A DNA stretch of 64,000 nucleotides from Anodontia alba (lineage: Eukaryota; Mollusca; Bivalvia; Lucinida; Lucinidae). Where the stretch lies: contig OZ024823.1 in the NCBI GenBank assembly GCA_964016985.1, forward strand, positions 38,421,687 to 38,485,686, given 5' to 3'. The position numbers and the translations under genes are program-made. Under the pieces are notes generated by a model, which made no database searches, was not told the origin of the DNA, and saw only the letters and a program-made list of their open reading frames with translations. Below are positions 1 through 10,092 of the stretch, piece by piece; the stretch's first letter is position 1; each line of letters opens with the position of its first letter.

Positions 1-280
1 ACTGAGTTGGGAGCCTTTATGCGAACCGAATTTTTATGTAGTTCTGTATTAAGAGTAGCATCGGGACCCAGGGTGAAGTTAGCTAGCTGTAAAAGTGCTT
101 TAAATCCCCCGGTGGTTTGCTCTACTGACCGTTCTAAGGCGGTGGTCCCGGTGTTGGTTTTACTCTTTGTTGCTTTGTGGTTTATTCTACGAGGCGATTT
201 GTTGTATGTCTTTCCGTGTGTCATTTTGTTCTTGTGTTTTTCAGTCCTTTTAGTATTGCGATTACCTCGCTTGGGGAAGA

Positions 281-411
281 GAGAGCTAATCTTAGTGCTT
301 TTCGTACGTTTGTTCGGTTTGTGCTTGTTTAGATTGTCGGTTTCCTCTTCCTCTTGGGGTCTGGGAAGGGCTGCGGTTTGTGATTGTGGCACTCCCTGGA
401 CTTTTTTCTCT
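281..411. repeat. 130-bp direct repeat, copy 1
   Basis: This stretch recurs almost unchanged at 5444-5573 in the same orientation, about 5.2 kb away. Both begin GAGAGCTAATCTTAG and end at CTCCCTGGACTTTT. The rest of 1-540 is T-rich and has an open frame on the + strand, but its translation is hydrophobic and low-complexity with no recognisable domain, so I do not call a gene. The pair could be shared parts of one dispersed element or its terminal repeats. What lies between them is not a coherent element. Confidence 0.6.
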
Positions 412-799
412 TTCCTTTTTTGTGGGACAGGTATTTATTTATTTATTTTATTTTATTTTATTCATTTTGCCATTATTTTGCCATTACTCACGTTTAGTTC
501 ACTGTACTTTCTGTTTCAGTTTTTGAATAAATAGTAAAATGTGTATGATTGCAAATGAGCCGGGGCATGGTATTTACTACAAGCGAAGACTCGGATAAGC
601 CTGCACTTCCGCACAGTCATCAGAATATTCGCGGGGCTCTCTGTAAGTAGTCAGGGAATCTAAGCATCTTCAGGCGGACAGCGAAGACAGACCCATGATG
701 ACACTTCTGACTACATGGACGCAGAGGTACGGAGTAGAGATGCAACTGACGTGACGATAATGAACCTTAATTAAATCTTCCCAAACACTCAGCTGCAGA

Positions 800-1383
800 T
801 TTCATTAAGATGCTGGAATATCTAATCGACAATGTTTTTGTGGAGTTCGGCAGACGGATATTTCAGCAAACTAACTGTGCAGCGTTGCTTGCCGACTTGT
901 TTTTATGATCGTATGAGGCGGTGTTTGTACAAAGTCTCCTCAAAGCAGGCAAGAAACACCTTCACAACAATTCAGTTTCGCCTACAGATATATAGATGAT
1001 GTATTGTCTCTGAAAAACATAAAAATTGCAGAGTATTTGGATTTCATCTATCCAAGTGGAACTTGAAATAAAGGAAATAACGAAGACTGCAGCCTCCTCC
1101 TCATACTTGGATTGTTATCTTTAAAATGACAATGGAAAACTTACTACTAGGTTTTACGACAAACGGGATGACTTCAATTTTCCCATTGTTAACTTTCCAT
1201 TTCTGAGCAGTTATATCCGTTCTGCACCAGCATACGGCGTTTACGTACCACAGTTAGTCCGTTATGCCAGAGCCTGATTACACTCTTTATTCTGGGGCCC
1301 ATGTCTGTTGGTCTGAACATTCTGATTCGTCATTCTTTGACGGATTTATGAGATTGATTTATGGCTAAGGTACCATGACCACA
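800..1383 (+). pseudogene. Decayed Penelope-like reverse transcriptase fragment
   Basis: Conceptual translation in changing frames gives pieces of a reverse transcriptase. Near 983-1006 the active-site motif YRYIDDVL is intact, followed by SLKNIKIAEYLDFIYPSG. Further down come an LDCYL-like segment and a KRDDFNFPIVNFPF-like segment (about 1107-1200). Frames shift several times and stops interrupt each piece, so nothing is functional. The order of motifs and the RYIDDV signature resemble Penelope-like elements; that assignment is from memory of the family, not from a search. The last 115 bp (about 1269-1383) recur at 3475-3597, which suggests a second copy of the same element's 3' part. Confidence 0.5.
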
Positions 1384-1522
1384 GCTACATTTAATGTGTG
1401 ATTTATGTAAAGATGCCGAAAATTTTAACATTACAAAGTAAATGTAATCAAAGCACTAACAGCACTAGTGGGTCAATTGTCTCTGAGTGTAGGATGTAAA
1501 ATGGTCACCCTTAACTTCCAGA

Positions 1523-1523
<1 letters not shown>

Positions 1524-1571
<48 letters not shown>
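1524..1571. repeat. (TG)n microsatellite
   Basis: About 24 uninterrupted TG units. Confidence 0.95.
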
Positions 1572-1572
<1 letters not shown>

Positions 1573-1708
1573 TTATGCTATGGGTCGATTGTAAACAACC
1601 GACCCAATAAACTCGACAATAAATATTTCTCCGCGCATGTAAACGTTGTTGCCGAAACATTTATGGGGATATTTTTGGCATTTGTTTCTATCATTTCTGT
1701 ACTTTCAG

Positions 1709-1807
1709 TTTTGGATACGAGGCTTCAGCTCAGCCTTCCACCAAGGCTTCCTTCGAGATCGAAGGCATGGACCAATTAGAAAATGTTTCAGGAAATCCTG
1801 ACGGCAG
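1709..1807 (+). CDS. Candidate internal exon of an unidentified upstream gene (a)
   Basis: An acceptor (TACTTTCAG) at 1700-1708 precedes an open stretch translating FGYEASAQPSTKASFEIEG then MDQLENVSGNPDG. It ends GACGGCAG followed by GCATGT, a GC-type donor. With this donor the split codon AG+G joins perfectly to the next candidate exon at 2082 and the frame stays open for the whole of it. The ordinary GT site four bases further on (after 1811) would put the next exon into a frame with an early stop. The peptide is Ser/Thr/Asn-rich and acidic and I do not recognise a family. No other exons of this gene can be supported in the window; it presumably starts upstream. Confidence 0.5.
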
Positions 1808-2081
1808 GCATGTAAAACAACATATTTCAATAGTAGCAGGGGGTATCATACCCTGCATTTATTAAATGAGTAAATATGGCATCACAAAATATCTTACACA
1901 AGTATCATTATCAATCAACCTTTCTTTCTTTCTTTCTTTCTTCACTATAGCCACAATAACATAAATGAAATACGTAAATTTTGAACGTTCTGCTGACAGA
2001 AATATGAATAGTAATTTCAAACAGTTTTTTTTTCTTTTCTTTTTGTCATCACGCCAGCAATCGTGATAATTCTCATTTCAG

Positions 2082-2226
2082 GAATGTTTCATCAACTGCC
2101 GACAATTTGGAGCTCAACGACGACTTTGACGTGTCTGAACCTACTACCAACGACAGAACGCTCAACACTTCTTTTAACATCAGTACCAGTGTGCAGTGTG
2201 GTGCCTCAGGAGGAAGTCAGGGAGAT
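2082..2226 (+). CDS. Candidate internal exon of an unidentified upstream gene (b)
   Basis: The exon is flanked by TTCTCATTTCAG and GTGAGT, both good splice sites. The frame continued from the exon at 1709-1807 is open throughout: STADNLELNDDFDVSEP, then TTNDRTLNTSFNISTS, then VQCGASGGSQGD. It ends in phase 0. The peptide is low-complexity, acidic and Ser/Thr-rich, compatible with a disordered linker. I could not find a convincing following exon before TADA2B starts at 8786. It may be an alternative or decayed exon. Confidence 0.55.
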
Positions 2227-2255
2227 GTGAGTCTATGAATATGTATTCTTTAAAC

Positions 2256-2382
<127 letters not shown>

Positions 2383-2460
2383 AACGGGGACTATATGTTA
2401 CAAGTAAGAAACCTTAAGAAACCTTGATTTGCCGCTCCTGTGACCAGTGTGAAGATAAGT

Positions 2461-2793
2461 TCGATACAATCGAATTGAGATCTAAAATGAAGTTGTACTA
2501 TTTCTTGTGTCCCTTCTTCGAGAAAACATTTGTAATAAACATGACTGTAAATAGTATTTTAACGTTTTTGGCTAATGACAGTTGACTGTAAACAGCCAGT
2601 TAAGCGTTTTGGGCTATTTGCAGTTGAATGTAAATAGCCAATTTAACTTTTCGGTGTTTTTTTGTTTTTTTTTGGCAATTTACAGTTGACTGTCATTAGC
2701 CAAAATCGTTAAAATGGCTATTTACAGTCATATTTAATACAAACGTATTCTCAAAGAAGGGACACTTGAAATAGTATAACTTCATGATTGTAT
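2461..2793. repeat. Foldback (palindromic) element
   Basis: Arms at about 2461-2592 and 2683-2793 are inverted copies. Examples are GTGTCCCTTCTTCGAGAA against TTCTCAAAGAAGGGACAC, and GGCTAATGACAGTTGACTGT against ACAGTTGACTGTCATTAGCC. The centre holds extra diverged copies of the CAGTTGANTGTAAA segment. It has MITE-like foldback structure and no coding capacity. Confidence 0.75.
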
Positions 2794-2937
2794 CCATTCC
2801 TGGGTAACTTCATGTGTATTTTTGTGGTACGGCCCCACCTCTTGTGTTTTCTGTGTTATATTTCCGTTTCTGTGTGCAAATACATTTAGTAGCACTTACC
2901 ACGCTATGAGAAAATTCAACAAACGACAAACTGACGA

Positions 2938-3031
2938 TATTTTTTCTTATTTTTCCTAGGAAATAGTATATGACAATTTGCGAAGACAATTTGCATGAGC
3001 TGTCATATCCTATTTCCTAGGAAAAATATTT
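2938..3031. repeat. Short hairpin element
   Basis: TTTTTCCTAGGAAATAG near 2950 is inverted as CTATTTCCTAGGAAAAAT near 3010, with a short loop. It is followed by GTCGTCTGCTGAA, which also accompanies hairpins near 3630, 29000 and 30000, so it belongs to a dispersed hairpin family. Confidence 0.65.
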
Positions 3032-3474
3032 CAAAATGTCGTCTGCTGAAATTTTTACCCAGTATGCAAAGTGTTAGAATTAGTCTGTAAGTTTTTTTTT
3101 CGTTAACTGTTGATTACTATATCGGTCGCGCCATGCGGAAAACGTGTCAACGGGCATAAGCGGAAAGCGAAAGCCTAGATCAGCCTGCGCATCCGCGCAG
3201 TCTGATCAGGGCCTTCGCCATCCGTTACCAGAATCATTCAATATTACAGAATGTATGACTGGAAAGTATACCCGGATGATACTTTGCTCTCAATTTTGCG
3301 CATTCTCGAAGACACTTTTTTGCTTGAAACGGTCCATATTATATAAGAACATTTATAATTAATGTCTGCGTCCCTATGTGCATATGTTTAATTGCATTTC
3401 GTTCAACGGACCAGCTCAGCGGCTTATGTTTATTCATGACAAGTATAACTCAGAGAGAGTCTCTTAGACCGCGG

Positions 3475-3597
3475 ACGCCTGATTACACCCTTTATTCTGG
3501 GGTCCATGTCTGTTGGTCTGAACATTCTGATTCGTCTTTCGTTTACGGATTTATGAGATTGATTTATGGCTTGGGTACCATAACCATAACTATCTAG
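3475..3597 (+). repeat. Second copy of the 1269-1383 sequence
   Basis: This is a near-identical direct repeat of 1269-1383, starting around CCTGATTACACCC and running through GTCTGTTGGTCTGAAC to the GGTACCAT region. It is probably another fragment of the Penelope-like element that left the RT remnant at 800-1280. Confidence 0.7.
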
Positions 3598-3639
3598 AAT
3601 GATAATCCTTAAAGCGCTAATTACAACTACAGCAGACGA

Positions 3640-5440
3640 CATTTTGATTTTTTTTTTCAGAAAAACTTAGATTTAATATTTCATGTGAATCGCCTGCGTC
3701 TGTCATACGAAATGCCAAGTCTTATTTTCTCTGTCGTCTACTACAAATCTGCTAAGCCTACTCTTAAAAGTCTTAACATTAAATTTTACTCACGAGGGTC
3801 TTCTTTACTTCTGCTCTTTGACGACTTTCAGTCGTTTTTTTTTTTTTTTTTTTTTTTGCTTGGCGCTTTACACAGAAGTAAATGCAAACTTTTGTCATGA
3901 TGTAACGCAAAACCGTTTGTCGTAACCTACCTATGTACAAAATGTTTTATTCTAGTCACTGGTTTTTAAAATTCACTTTTACCCCACAGTAAAAATGAAT
4001 GCAACTAAGCAGAAATATGTAGGATAGGTAACTTTGATGCAAATTTTCAACAACTTCTGCTGGTTCATTTTTTTTTTTCTCTGAAATTTTCACAATAATG
4101 TTGTGAAACATCAATAATTCAAATTAAACAAAAAAAAAGTAGAACAATATTTGCTTAGACAAAAATTTAAAAAAAAATCACTTTACTGTAGAAATTGTAT
4201 AGATTAAACAATTTTTGCTGTGTTTTAGGGTAAATATAAGAGAACAAAACACAGAAACAGAAAAGAAAAAATGGTTTGTGATAAGATATGGTCAATCAGA
4301 ACAACATACTTTTCATTTAAGGTCACTACTGGTACCAGTAACGATAACTCTTGCAAGACAAAATCACATTTTGCCTTATAATTTGAGTATCTATTACCAT
4401 ATTCATCTGAAACTTGCACATATACGTTGACTTGACACTTGACATGAAATTATACTAAGATAAAAATGTTTTTGTTCTAACATAGGTTATTGGCCCTGAT
4501 TACTATTTTACTATTGTATGTGCTATATGGAAAAAAATGTACTTAACTTAGTAATAATGCAATATCTTAACAATGTATTTCTACGATAAGACAAAACTCA
4601 TTATGAAACCTTGTTATGACAGACTGCAAACCGTAAATGCGTTTGTCATATATTGCATTTATTCTTGCAGGTGTTATTGCCCCTGAATTATTGCATTTAT
4701 GTGGAAAATGGTTACAATAAAATTTGTATGGTAGTATCTATCTGATAAATACTCACAACCAATACACCACTTTACATAAAACAGTGTGTATGGTATGACT
4801 TATTGCCCTCGATTTTGCAAATTTTAGGTGATAAGATTACCAAAATATGCCCTTTAAATTCATCCAGTCTTTCAAATGTGCAACGCATGCATATAATTCA
4901 TTATAAAATTTGATTTATTAGATGAATCTTGTAATATGATCTATTTATTACAAATAAAAAATATATTTATGTGACTATTTGAACCATTTTAATCATATTT
5001 TGTCATGCTGATCGTATGTTCTTAGAAAACGGGGGATGGGGGAGGGGGTGGGGTGGTAATAATTCATAAGTATTTGCTAAGACAAATCATCATTTTCGTG
5101 TGCATTATTATTCAGATTGTCTTTATTTATCTAGAATATGACACCACACTACTTTAAAGCAATACTGACCCTTTGAAATCAAACTGAAATTGAATTTATC
5201 AAAACTATTCAATTATTTAGAAAAACAAAATTTTGCTATTTCGTCGGTAAGGTTTTAATCATCAAGTATTATCTCGTTACACAGATGGTGAAATTTATGT
5301 AATTTCAAAATAATACGACACAATAAGTAGTAATTATTATTTGAAAGTTTAATGAAAATTTATTGTTGTGAAGTGTCTTTAATATTTGAATATTTAGTAC
5401 GTGCAAAGCACCGCGGGCCCGAAGTGCGAAGCACGCCTAT
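3640..5440. other. AT-rich stretch without recognisable genes
   Basis: There are homopolymer T runs (3835-3857), short hairpin remnants (3620-3740) and AT-rich single-copy-looking DNA. Short open frames are present but none has codon structure, motifs or splice context that would support a gene. Confidence 0.6.
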
Positions 5441-5443
5441 AGA

Positions 5444-5573
5444 GAGAGCTAATCTTAGTGCTTTTCGTACGTTTGTTCGGTTTGTGCTTGTTTAGATTTG
5501 TCGGTTTCCTCTTCCTCTTGGGGTCTGGGAAGGGCTGCGGTTTGTGATTGTGGCACTCCCTGGACTTTTCTCT
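5444..5573. repeat. 130-bp direct repeat, copy 2
   Basis: Copy of 281-411 in the same orientation with only a few differences. It is preceded by a G/C-rich motif (AAAGCACCGCGGGCCCG) at about 5405 that looks like a junction to another dispersed repeat. Confidence 0.6.
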
Positions 5574-5681
5574 TACCTTTATTGAAATAAAATAAGTTTA
5601 TTCAAATGTAGTTATATACCTAAGAAACTTATATATACCTAAAAAACCCAATCAGGGCAGATTTTTTTTTATTGTATTTTA

Positions 5682-5771
<90 letters not shown>
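5682..5771. repeat. (TA)n microsatellite
   Basis: About 45 uninterrupted TA units. Confidence 0.95.
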
Positions 5772-5773
<2 letters not shown>

Positions 5774-5942
5774 TTTTCTGTTTCAGTTTATTTCATAAAA
5801 CATATTTTATTTTGCCTTAATGGAAAAGAAAAAAGAGAAAAACACTCTCTGCAGAAACATTTCTTTTTCTCCACCAGGTAAGATTATTTCAGGAGATTAT
5901 TGAGGCCCTCCTTGGGGTTATGGGGAACAGGTGATTATTTTT

Positions 5943-6185
5943 TTAGATTTTTTTTTTTTTTTTTTTTTTTTTTTCGATTTGGGTTTTACAGCCCTTTCAA
6001 GAATATTTCGAGCTGATCGTTCATCAAAGATGGGCGAAATCCGGAGAACCCGTGAAAAAAAACACCTGACCATCCGTAAGCAGAACTTTGCTTTCCCACA
6101 TGTGACATGGCGAGGCTCGAACCACAGAGGTGAGAAACCTAATGGATAAGAGTCAACTCTCCTATCCACTAGGCTACAGGGGTCC
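5943..6185 (-). mobile_element. tRNA-derived SINE, minus strand
   Basis: Read on the minus strand, the head is tRNA-like: GTAGCCTAGTGGATAGGAG resembles an RNA polymerase III A box, and GGTTCGAGCCT about 45 bases later matches a B box. The body runs to a long A tract (the T run at 5950-5974 on the + strand). A tRNA-like head plus a poly-A tail is SINE structure. The acceptor stem is not paired, so it is not a tRNA gene. Confidence 0.65.
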
Positions 6186-6878
6186 GCAGGGGGATCAGGG
6201 GAATAATGTTATTTATTTCAGGGGAACAGAGGCACACAAGTCTAAAACTGAAGGGAATAGGGGAACAAATAGAATTTTGGGGAGCAGGGAACATAGAAAA
6301 TTAAGATTTTGATTCTGGGAAACAAGGAAAAAGGCTGAAATATTTCAGGAGAACAAAAGAACAGGTAACCCCCCTCCCCCACCCCCACCCCCACCGCCAA
6401 CGGGAGGGCCTCATTATTCCATTAGCCACTGCACCTATCTATGTTCTAGTTCAGAGATTGGGAGCGGGATGACGAACATACTCCTGTGATTAGTTAGCCA
6501 AAGTATCCCATTCCAAAGAAACTTGCTGGATCTCTTTGGCATATGGCGTTAGTACAAACTTGTCTCAATGTTCTGAATCTCAGAAAAAGGATTTTAGAGA
6601 CCAAATGACACAGTTTTTACTGTTTCATTGAAATTGCTATATAATGATAAAGCTTTTTGCCGAAAACCGCATCAAAAGGCATATTTGCCCTTTTACTTCA
6701 AGGAGTGTGGGATATTTGAAATTTTATTTCCAGGGATATGGTATATTTGAACCCCAATTTGGTACTTTTTTGGATATTTAAAAAATTGCACAAAATCTTG
6801 GACCCAATATACACTGGACTAGCAACTATGGTATAGGTATTGTATTTATACGAAATTTGTTGTTCTGGCAGAATTTTC

Positions 6879-7654
6879 CATTACGAAAACACGCCTATTA
6901 AAATATATAGAAAATTTCATCTCCCAAAACTGAAAATTTTCAGATAAAAAATTCTGATATTTTTCATATTTCTGCTCAAAACATAGACTGTGGGTACTCG
7001 TTAGAACCGCCTCGGCGAGACGGTTCTAACGAGTCCCCACAATCTATGTTTTTGAGCAGAAATAAGAAAAATAATGTATACCCCTGTAAACCCCAGTTTT
7101 ACTGTATAAAAGTGGGGTTTAAGGGGGTTAAAATTATATAGGTATGTTTTCGTGATGATAATTTATTTTGTATGATGAAGTTTAAATGCTCATATTTTAT
7201 TTATTTATCTGAGATTTATTTTCAAAAGACAATAGTTCAATATATTACCTTTAAGACTGCAGCATTATATTTTAGGAAAATCAAACATTTTATGTAAACA
7301 TGAATAAGAAACCTAGTAGACTAGCTACTAGTCGGATATCAATATTATTATCACCAATCAATTATAATTATTAACATCACGAAAACATACCTATATAATT
7401 TTCACCCCCTTAAACCCCACTTTTATATCGTAAAACTGGGGTTTACAGGGGTATACATTATTTTTCTTATTTCTGCTCAAAAGCATAGATTGTGGGTACT
7501 CGTTAGAACCGCCTCGGCGAGGTGGTTCTAACGAGTACCCACAATCTATGTTTTGAGCAGAAATGTGGAAAAAATATTGGAATTTTTATCTGAAAATTTT
7601 CAGTTTTTGGTGGTGAAATTTTCAATATATTTGAATAGGCGTGTTTTCGTAATG
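6879..7654. mobile_element. Large foldback element with hairpins in each arm
   Basis: The outer ends CATTACGAAAACACGCCTAT (6879) and ATAGGCGTGTTTTCGTAATG (ends 7654) are exact inverted copies. The arms extend about 280 bp each, to about 7160 and from about 7370. Each arm contains its own stem, ACTCGTTAGAACCGCCTCGGC with its inverted partner GGTTCTAACGAGT, at about 7000-7040 and 7497-7540. The central 200 bp is unrelated and AT-rich. No coding potential is seen. The inner stem belongs to the same hairpin family as 29838, 31762 and 31963. Confidence 0.85.
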
Positions 7655-8648
7655 TTTACTTAATGTACTAAGGGCCATCTACTACTTACTGCTTGCCTCA
7701 CCTCTTTGATAGCAGCAACTAATCTTGGAGATATCCTTGATGTCAGAGACCAACAATTAGAGACTGGCTATACAAGATGTCATACAGTTTGAATCAGCTT
7801 ATAGTAAGGAGTGATAAAACATGACATCAAGGTCTAGGAGCTAGTCTAGAAACCTAGGTACCCTTTTTTGCTATTTTTCGGCACTTTTAGCAGAAAATCA
7901 TCAGAAATTCATCCAAAATGATGGTATAACTTCAATTTTATTAATTGTGACTGAACATTTTTCAACCAAACCTATTAAAAACAATTTATTATAACTTTAG
8001 TTATTTTCCAAAAACATTTTTAATGACCATGCTGTAAATCAAGCCACAACAACATATTTTGGCAGTTCAGTTAGTGACAAGTCCGGGTATTATCAGGTTC
8101 GAGAAGCAATATATGCCTCTGGGCAACCGGACCAGTCTCAGCCTATCAACGCGCTGGGGCCTTGCAAGCGGCCGAGAATCCCGCATGATTCCTGGGTTAT
8201 GTATGAAGTCTTTAGTGAGGCCTTTCCAGAGGTTTTTGGGGAACAAGGGATCATGCTAATTTCCTTTCAGGGAACACTGGAAAATATTTTAAGGGAAAAG
8301 GGAACAAAACTAATTTTTGGGAAAAAGGAGCACGGAAATTTGGAAAATTGCTTTTAAGGAACAAGGAAACATGGCCAATTTTTTTTTTTTAGGGAACATG
8401 GTACCTCCTGGGATGGCATATTTAGTGGGGTTGCTTTGCACGCATTTAGGCAGTGCCTAATTTCATATTTTCACATTATTATCACATTATTATTGTTATT
8501 ATCACCATTTTATTATTATTAGCAGTATTTTTTTATTATTATTATTATTCCAAACGAGAGCTGACATGTTTTTAAACGCCATACTAGTTAGATTCGTACG
8601 CGCTTTAGGAAAACCGGATGCGGGTTTGCAAAGATTTGTGGGACATTA

Positions 8649-8656
8649 TGACGTCA
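8649..8656. promoter_or_regulatory. CRE octamer upstream of TADA2B
   Basis: TGACGTCA is the perfect palindromic CREB/ATF site, 130 bp before the TADA2B start codon. An ETS-like ACCGGAT is present near 8613 and there is no TATA box, as expected for a housekeeping promoter. A second TGACGTCA lies just inside intron 1. Confidence 0.45.
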
Positions 8657-8785
8657 TTAGCGTAGTGGAAATGGAACAAAGCTGGAGAGAGGGCCTTCTT
8701 TTCACTAAAATTTAGCAACTAGCATGCAGCTTTTGTTCTAAATCAACCACCTTTATTAACAGCTCATATCGATCTGTCGAAAGAC

Positions 8786-8878
8786 ATGGCTAAATCACTT
8801 TGCAATTGCTGTCAAAATGAGGTTTCAGGACATACAGTTAAATGCGCCGAGTGCCCCGACTTTGACCTTTGTTTACAG
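8786..8878 (+). CDS. TADA2B: TADA2B exon 1: start and first half of ZZ zinc finger
   Basis: Ada2b is the adaptor subunit that links the GCN5/PCAF acetyltransferase to SAGA-type complexes and helps it acetylate nucleosomal histone H3 in the nucleus. This exon starts MAKSLCNCCQNEVSGH, with zinc-ligand pairs C6-x2-C9, C20-x2-C23 and the first cysteine of C29-x2-C32, as in the ZZ finger at the N terminus of Ada2 proteins. I chose this ATG because it opens the frame directly before the finger, as in other Ada2b proteins. The donor CAG|GTATGA is in phase 0. The seven exons in the window give 193 residues plus a split codon, somewhat under half of the roughly 420-residue vertebrate protein. The similarity (a QYGFGNW-type SANT segment, VTDHACPEGGPLSP, LGYMPFRDD, YDDDD) favours Ada2b over Ada2a. 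Confidence 0.93.
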
Positions 8879-8881
8879 GTA

Positions 8882-8889
8882 TGACGTCA
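8882..8889. promoter_or_regulatory. CRE octamer in intron 1
   Basis: A second perfect TGACGTCA starts 4 bp after the end of exon 1, within the 114-bp first intron. Two exact octamers within 240 bp around the start codon suggest, but do not prove, CREB/ATF control. Confidence 0.35.
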
Positions 8890-8992
8890 CGACGAGCGTG
8901 AGCGTCCGCTGAATATAATTGGCAATTATCGCTTAGAATTTATTTATTCACTTCTGGTTTTAGTCTTTAAAACGTAATGTTTACTTTTTCAG

Positions 8993-9052
8993 TGTTTCTC
9001 TTTTGGTGCAGAAGTGGGTAATCACAAACGGGACCATGCTTATCAAATCACA
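8993..9052 (+). CDS. TADA2B: TADA2B exon 2: second half of ZZ finger
   Basis: The acceptor TTTTTCAG and donor CA|GTAAGT delimit 20 codons reading CFSFGAEVGNHKRDHAYQIT (residues 32-51). This supplies the second Cys of C29-x2-C32 and the H42-x3-H46 ligands that complete the ZZ finger. Splitting the finger across a 114-bp intron is the only compact part of the gene; the following intron is 20 kb. Confidence 0.93.
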
Positions 9053-9458
9053 GTAAGTATTTGGAACTGCAATTTTGGGGTTTCCCAGAGCAGTTTATTT
9101 ATAGATGCCTATTTGGGTCAAGTTTTCCAAAGGCAGCGTCTGTCCGAGCTAGCAGATGACATGGTGGCTCTGTGGTAGTAGTGATCACACTGGTTGTTCC
9201 TGGGTTTGAGCTTTGCTCACTTCTGTGGAGTCAATCATTTTTGCCCACAAACAATTTCCTCCCCTAGTCGTTTTAAGTCCTGATGTTTCCCCCCCCCCAT
9301 ACTCTGCTTTTGACATCTTCTGGAAAGTTGCTTTTTGTGGAGTCCAACGTTAGACATACACACACACCCATTTATTGATAATTGCTGTTTATAGATGTGC
9401 ATGTGACGTCTTAACTCGGACCTTACGTATTTCCCTATCGAAGTTAAAGGCTCAATAT

Positions 9459-9796
9459 TCCTAAAAAAATGACATTTTTCATCCAAGAAAGGTTTAGTAG
9501 ATTGATATATAGTATTAATACAATCATAAAATGTGGCATCTGACAACCTGCAAAATTTCTGTTAGTCATCTAATTTTTTAACTGGATCAAACATGAAATG
9601 AAATGATGTTTTATTGTATCTCTGAATTAATGTTGGTAACATTAATTCAGAGATACGATAAAAAATTATTTCATTTCAAGAACAAGAGACTAACTGAAAT
9701 TTTACAGGCTGCCAGGTGCCACGTTTTGCGATTGTATTTATACCATATATCAATTTATTAAACCTTTCTTGGATAAAAATATGTCTATTTTTGAGG
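9459..9796. mobile_element. Near-perfect 340-bp foldback palindrome
   Basis: Arms of about 170 bp meet with almost no loop near 9634 (ATTAATGTT/AACATTAAT). Outer segments also pair: ATCCAAGAAAGGTTTAGTA with its inverted counterpart ATTAAACCTTTCTTGGAT, and GGCATCTGACAACCTG with CAGGCTGCCAGGTGCC. Divergence between arms is perhaps 10-15%. No ORF is plausible. This is a MITE-type foldback element in intron 2. Confidence 0.85.
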
Positions 9797-10092
9797 ACTA
9801 TGGGGCCTTTATAAAAAAAAATTTGGTATAGGCTGTCTATCCAGTGTATTGCGAGTCCATTTTATATCAAAGATCGTAAAAATTTGAAAGCTGAGATAAA
9901 AATGTTGTATGTTTCTTGTTAGAATATTCCTAATGAAAACAAGCCATCACTGAAATGACACCTGTAGCCGCCATTGTGTTGAAAATATTGTCACATGACA
10001 TGGTTTCAAAAAAAACTTTGAATTGGATTTTTTTTAACTTTTTTTTTGTTTTTTTTTTTTCATAAAAAATATGCACTCATGTATGTAGAATG

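Noticed and set aside
7..534. Open frame of 175 codons at the left edge
   Set aside because: Composition is low-complexity and hydrophobic from T-rich DNA, it contains the 130-bp dispersed repeat, and no motif or splice evidence supports it.
3144..3362. 72-codon open frame with CASAQSDQGLRHPLPE
   Set aside because: It is a translation of the dispersed GATCAGCCTGCGCATCCGC hairpin repeat that recurs elsewhere in the window.
6110..6180. Possible tRNA gene on the minus strand
   Set aside because: A and B boxes are present but no acceptor stem pairs, and it continues into a SINE body with a poly-A tract.
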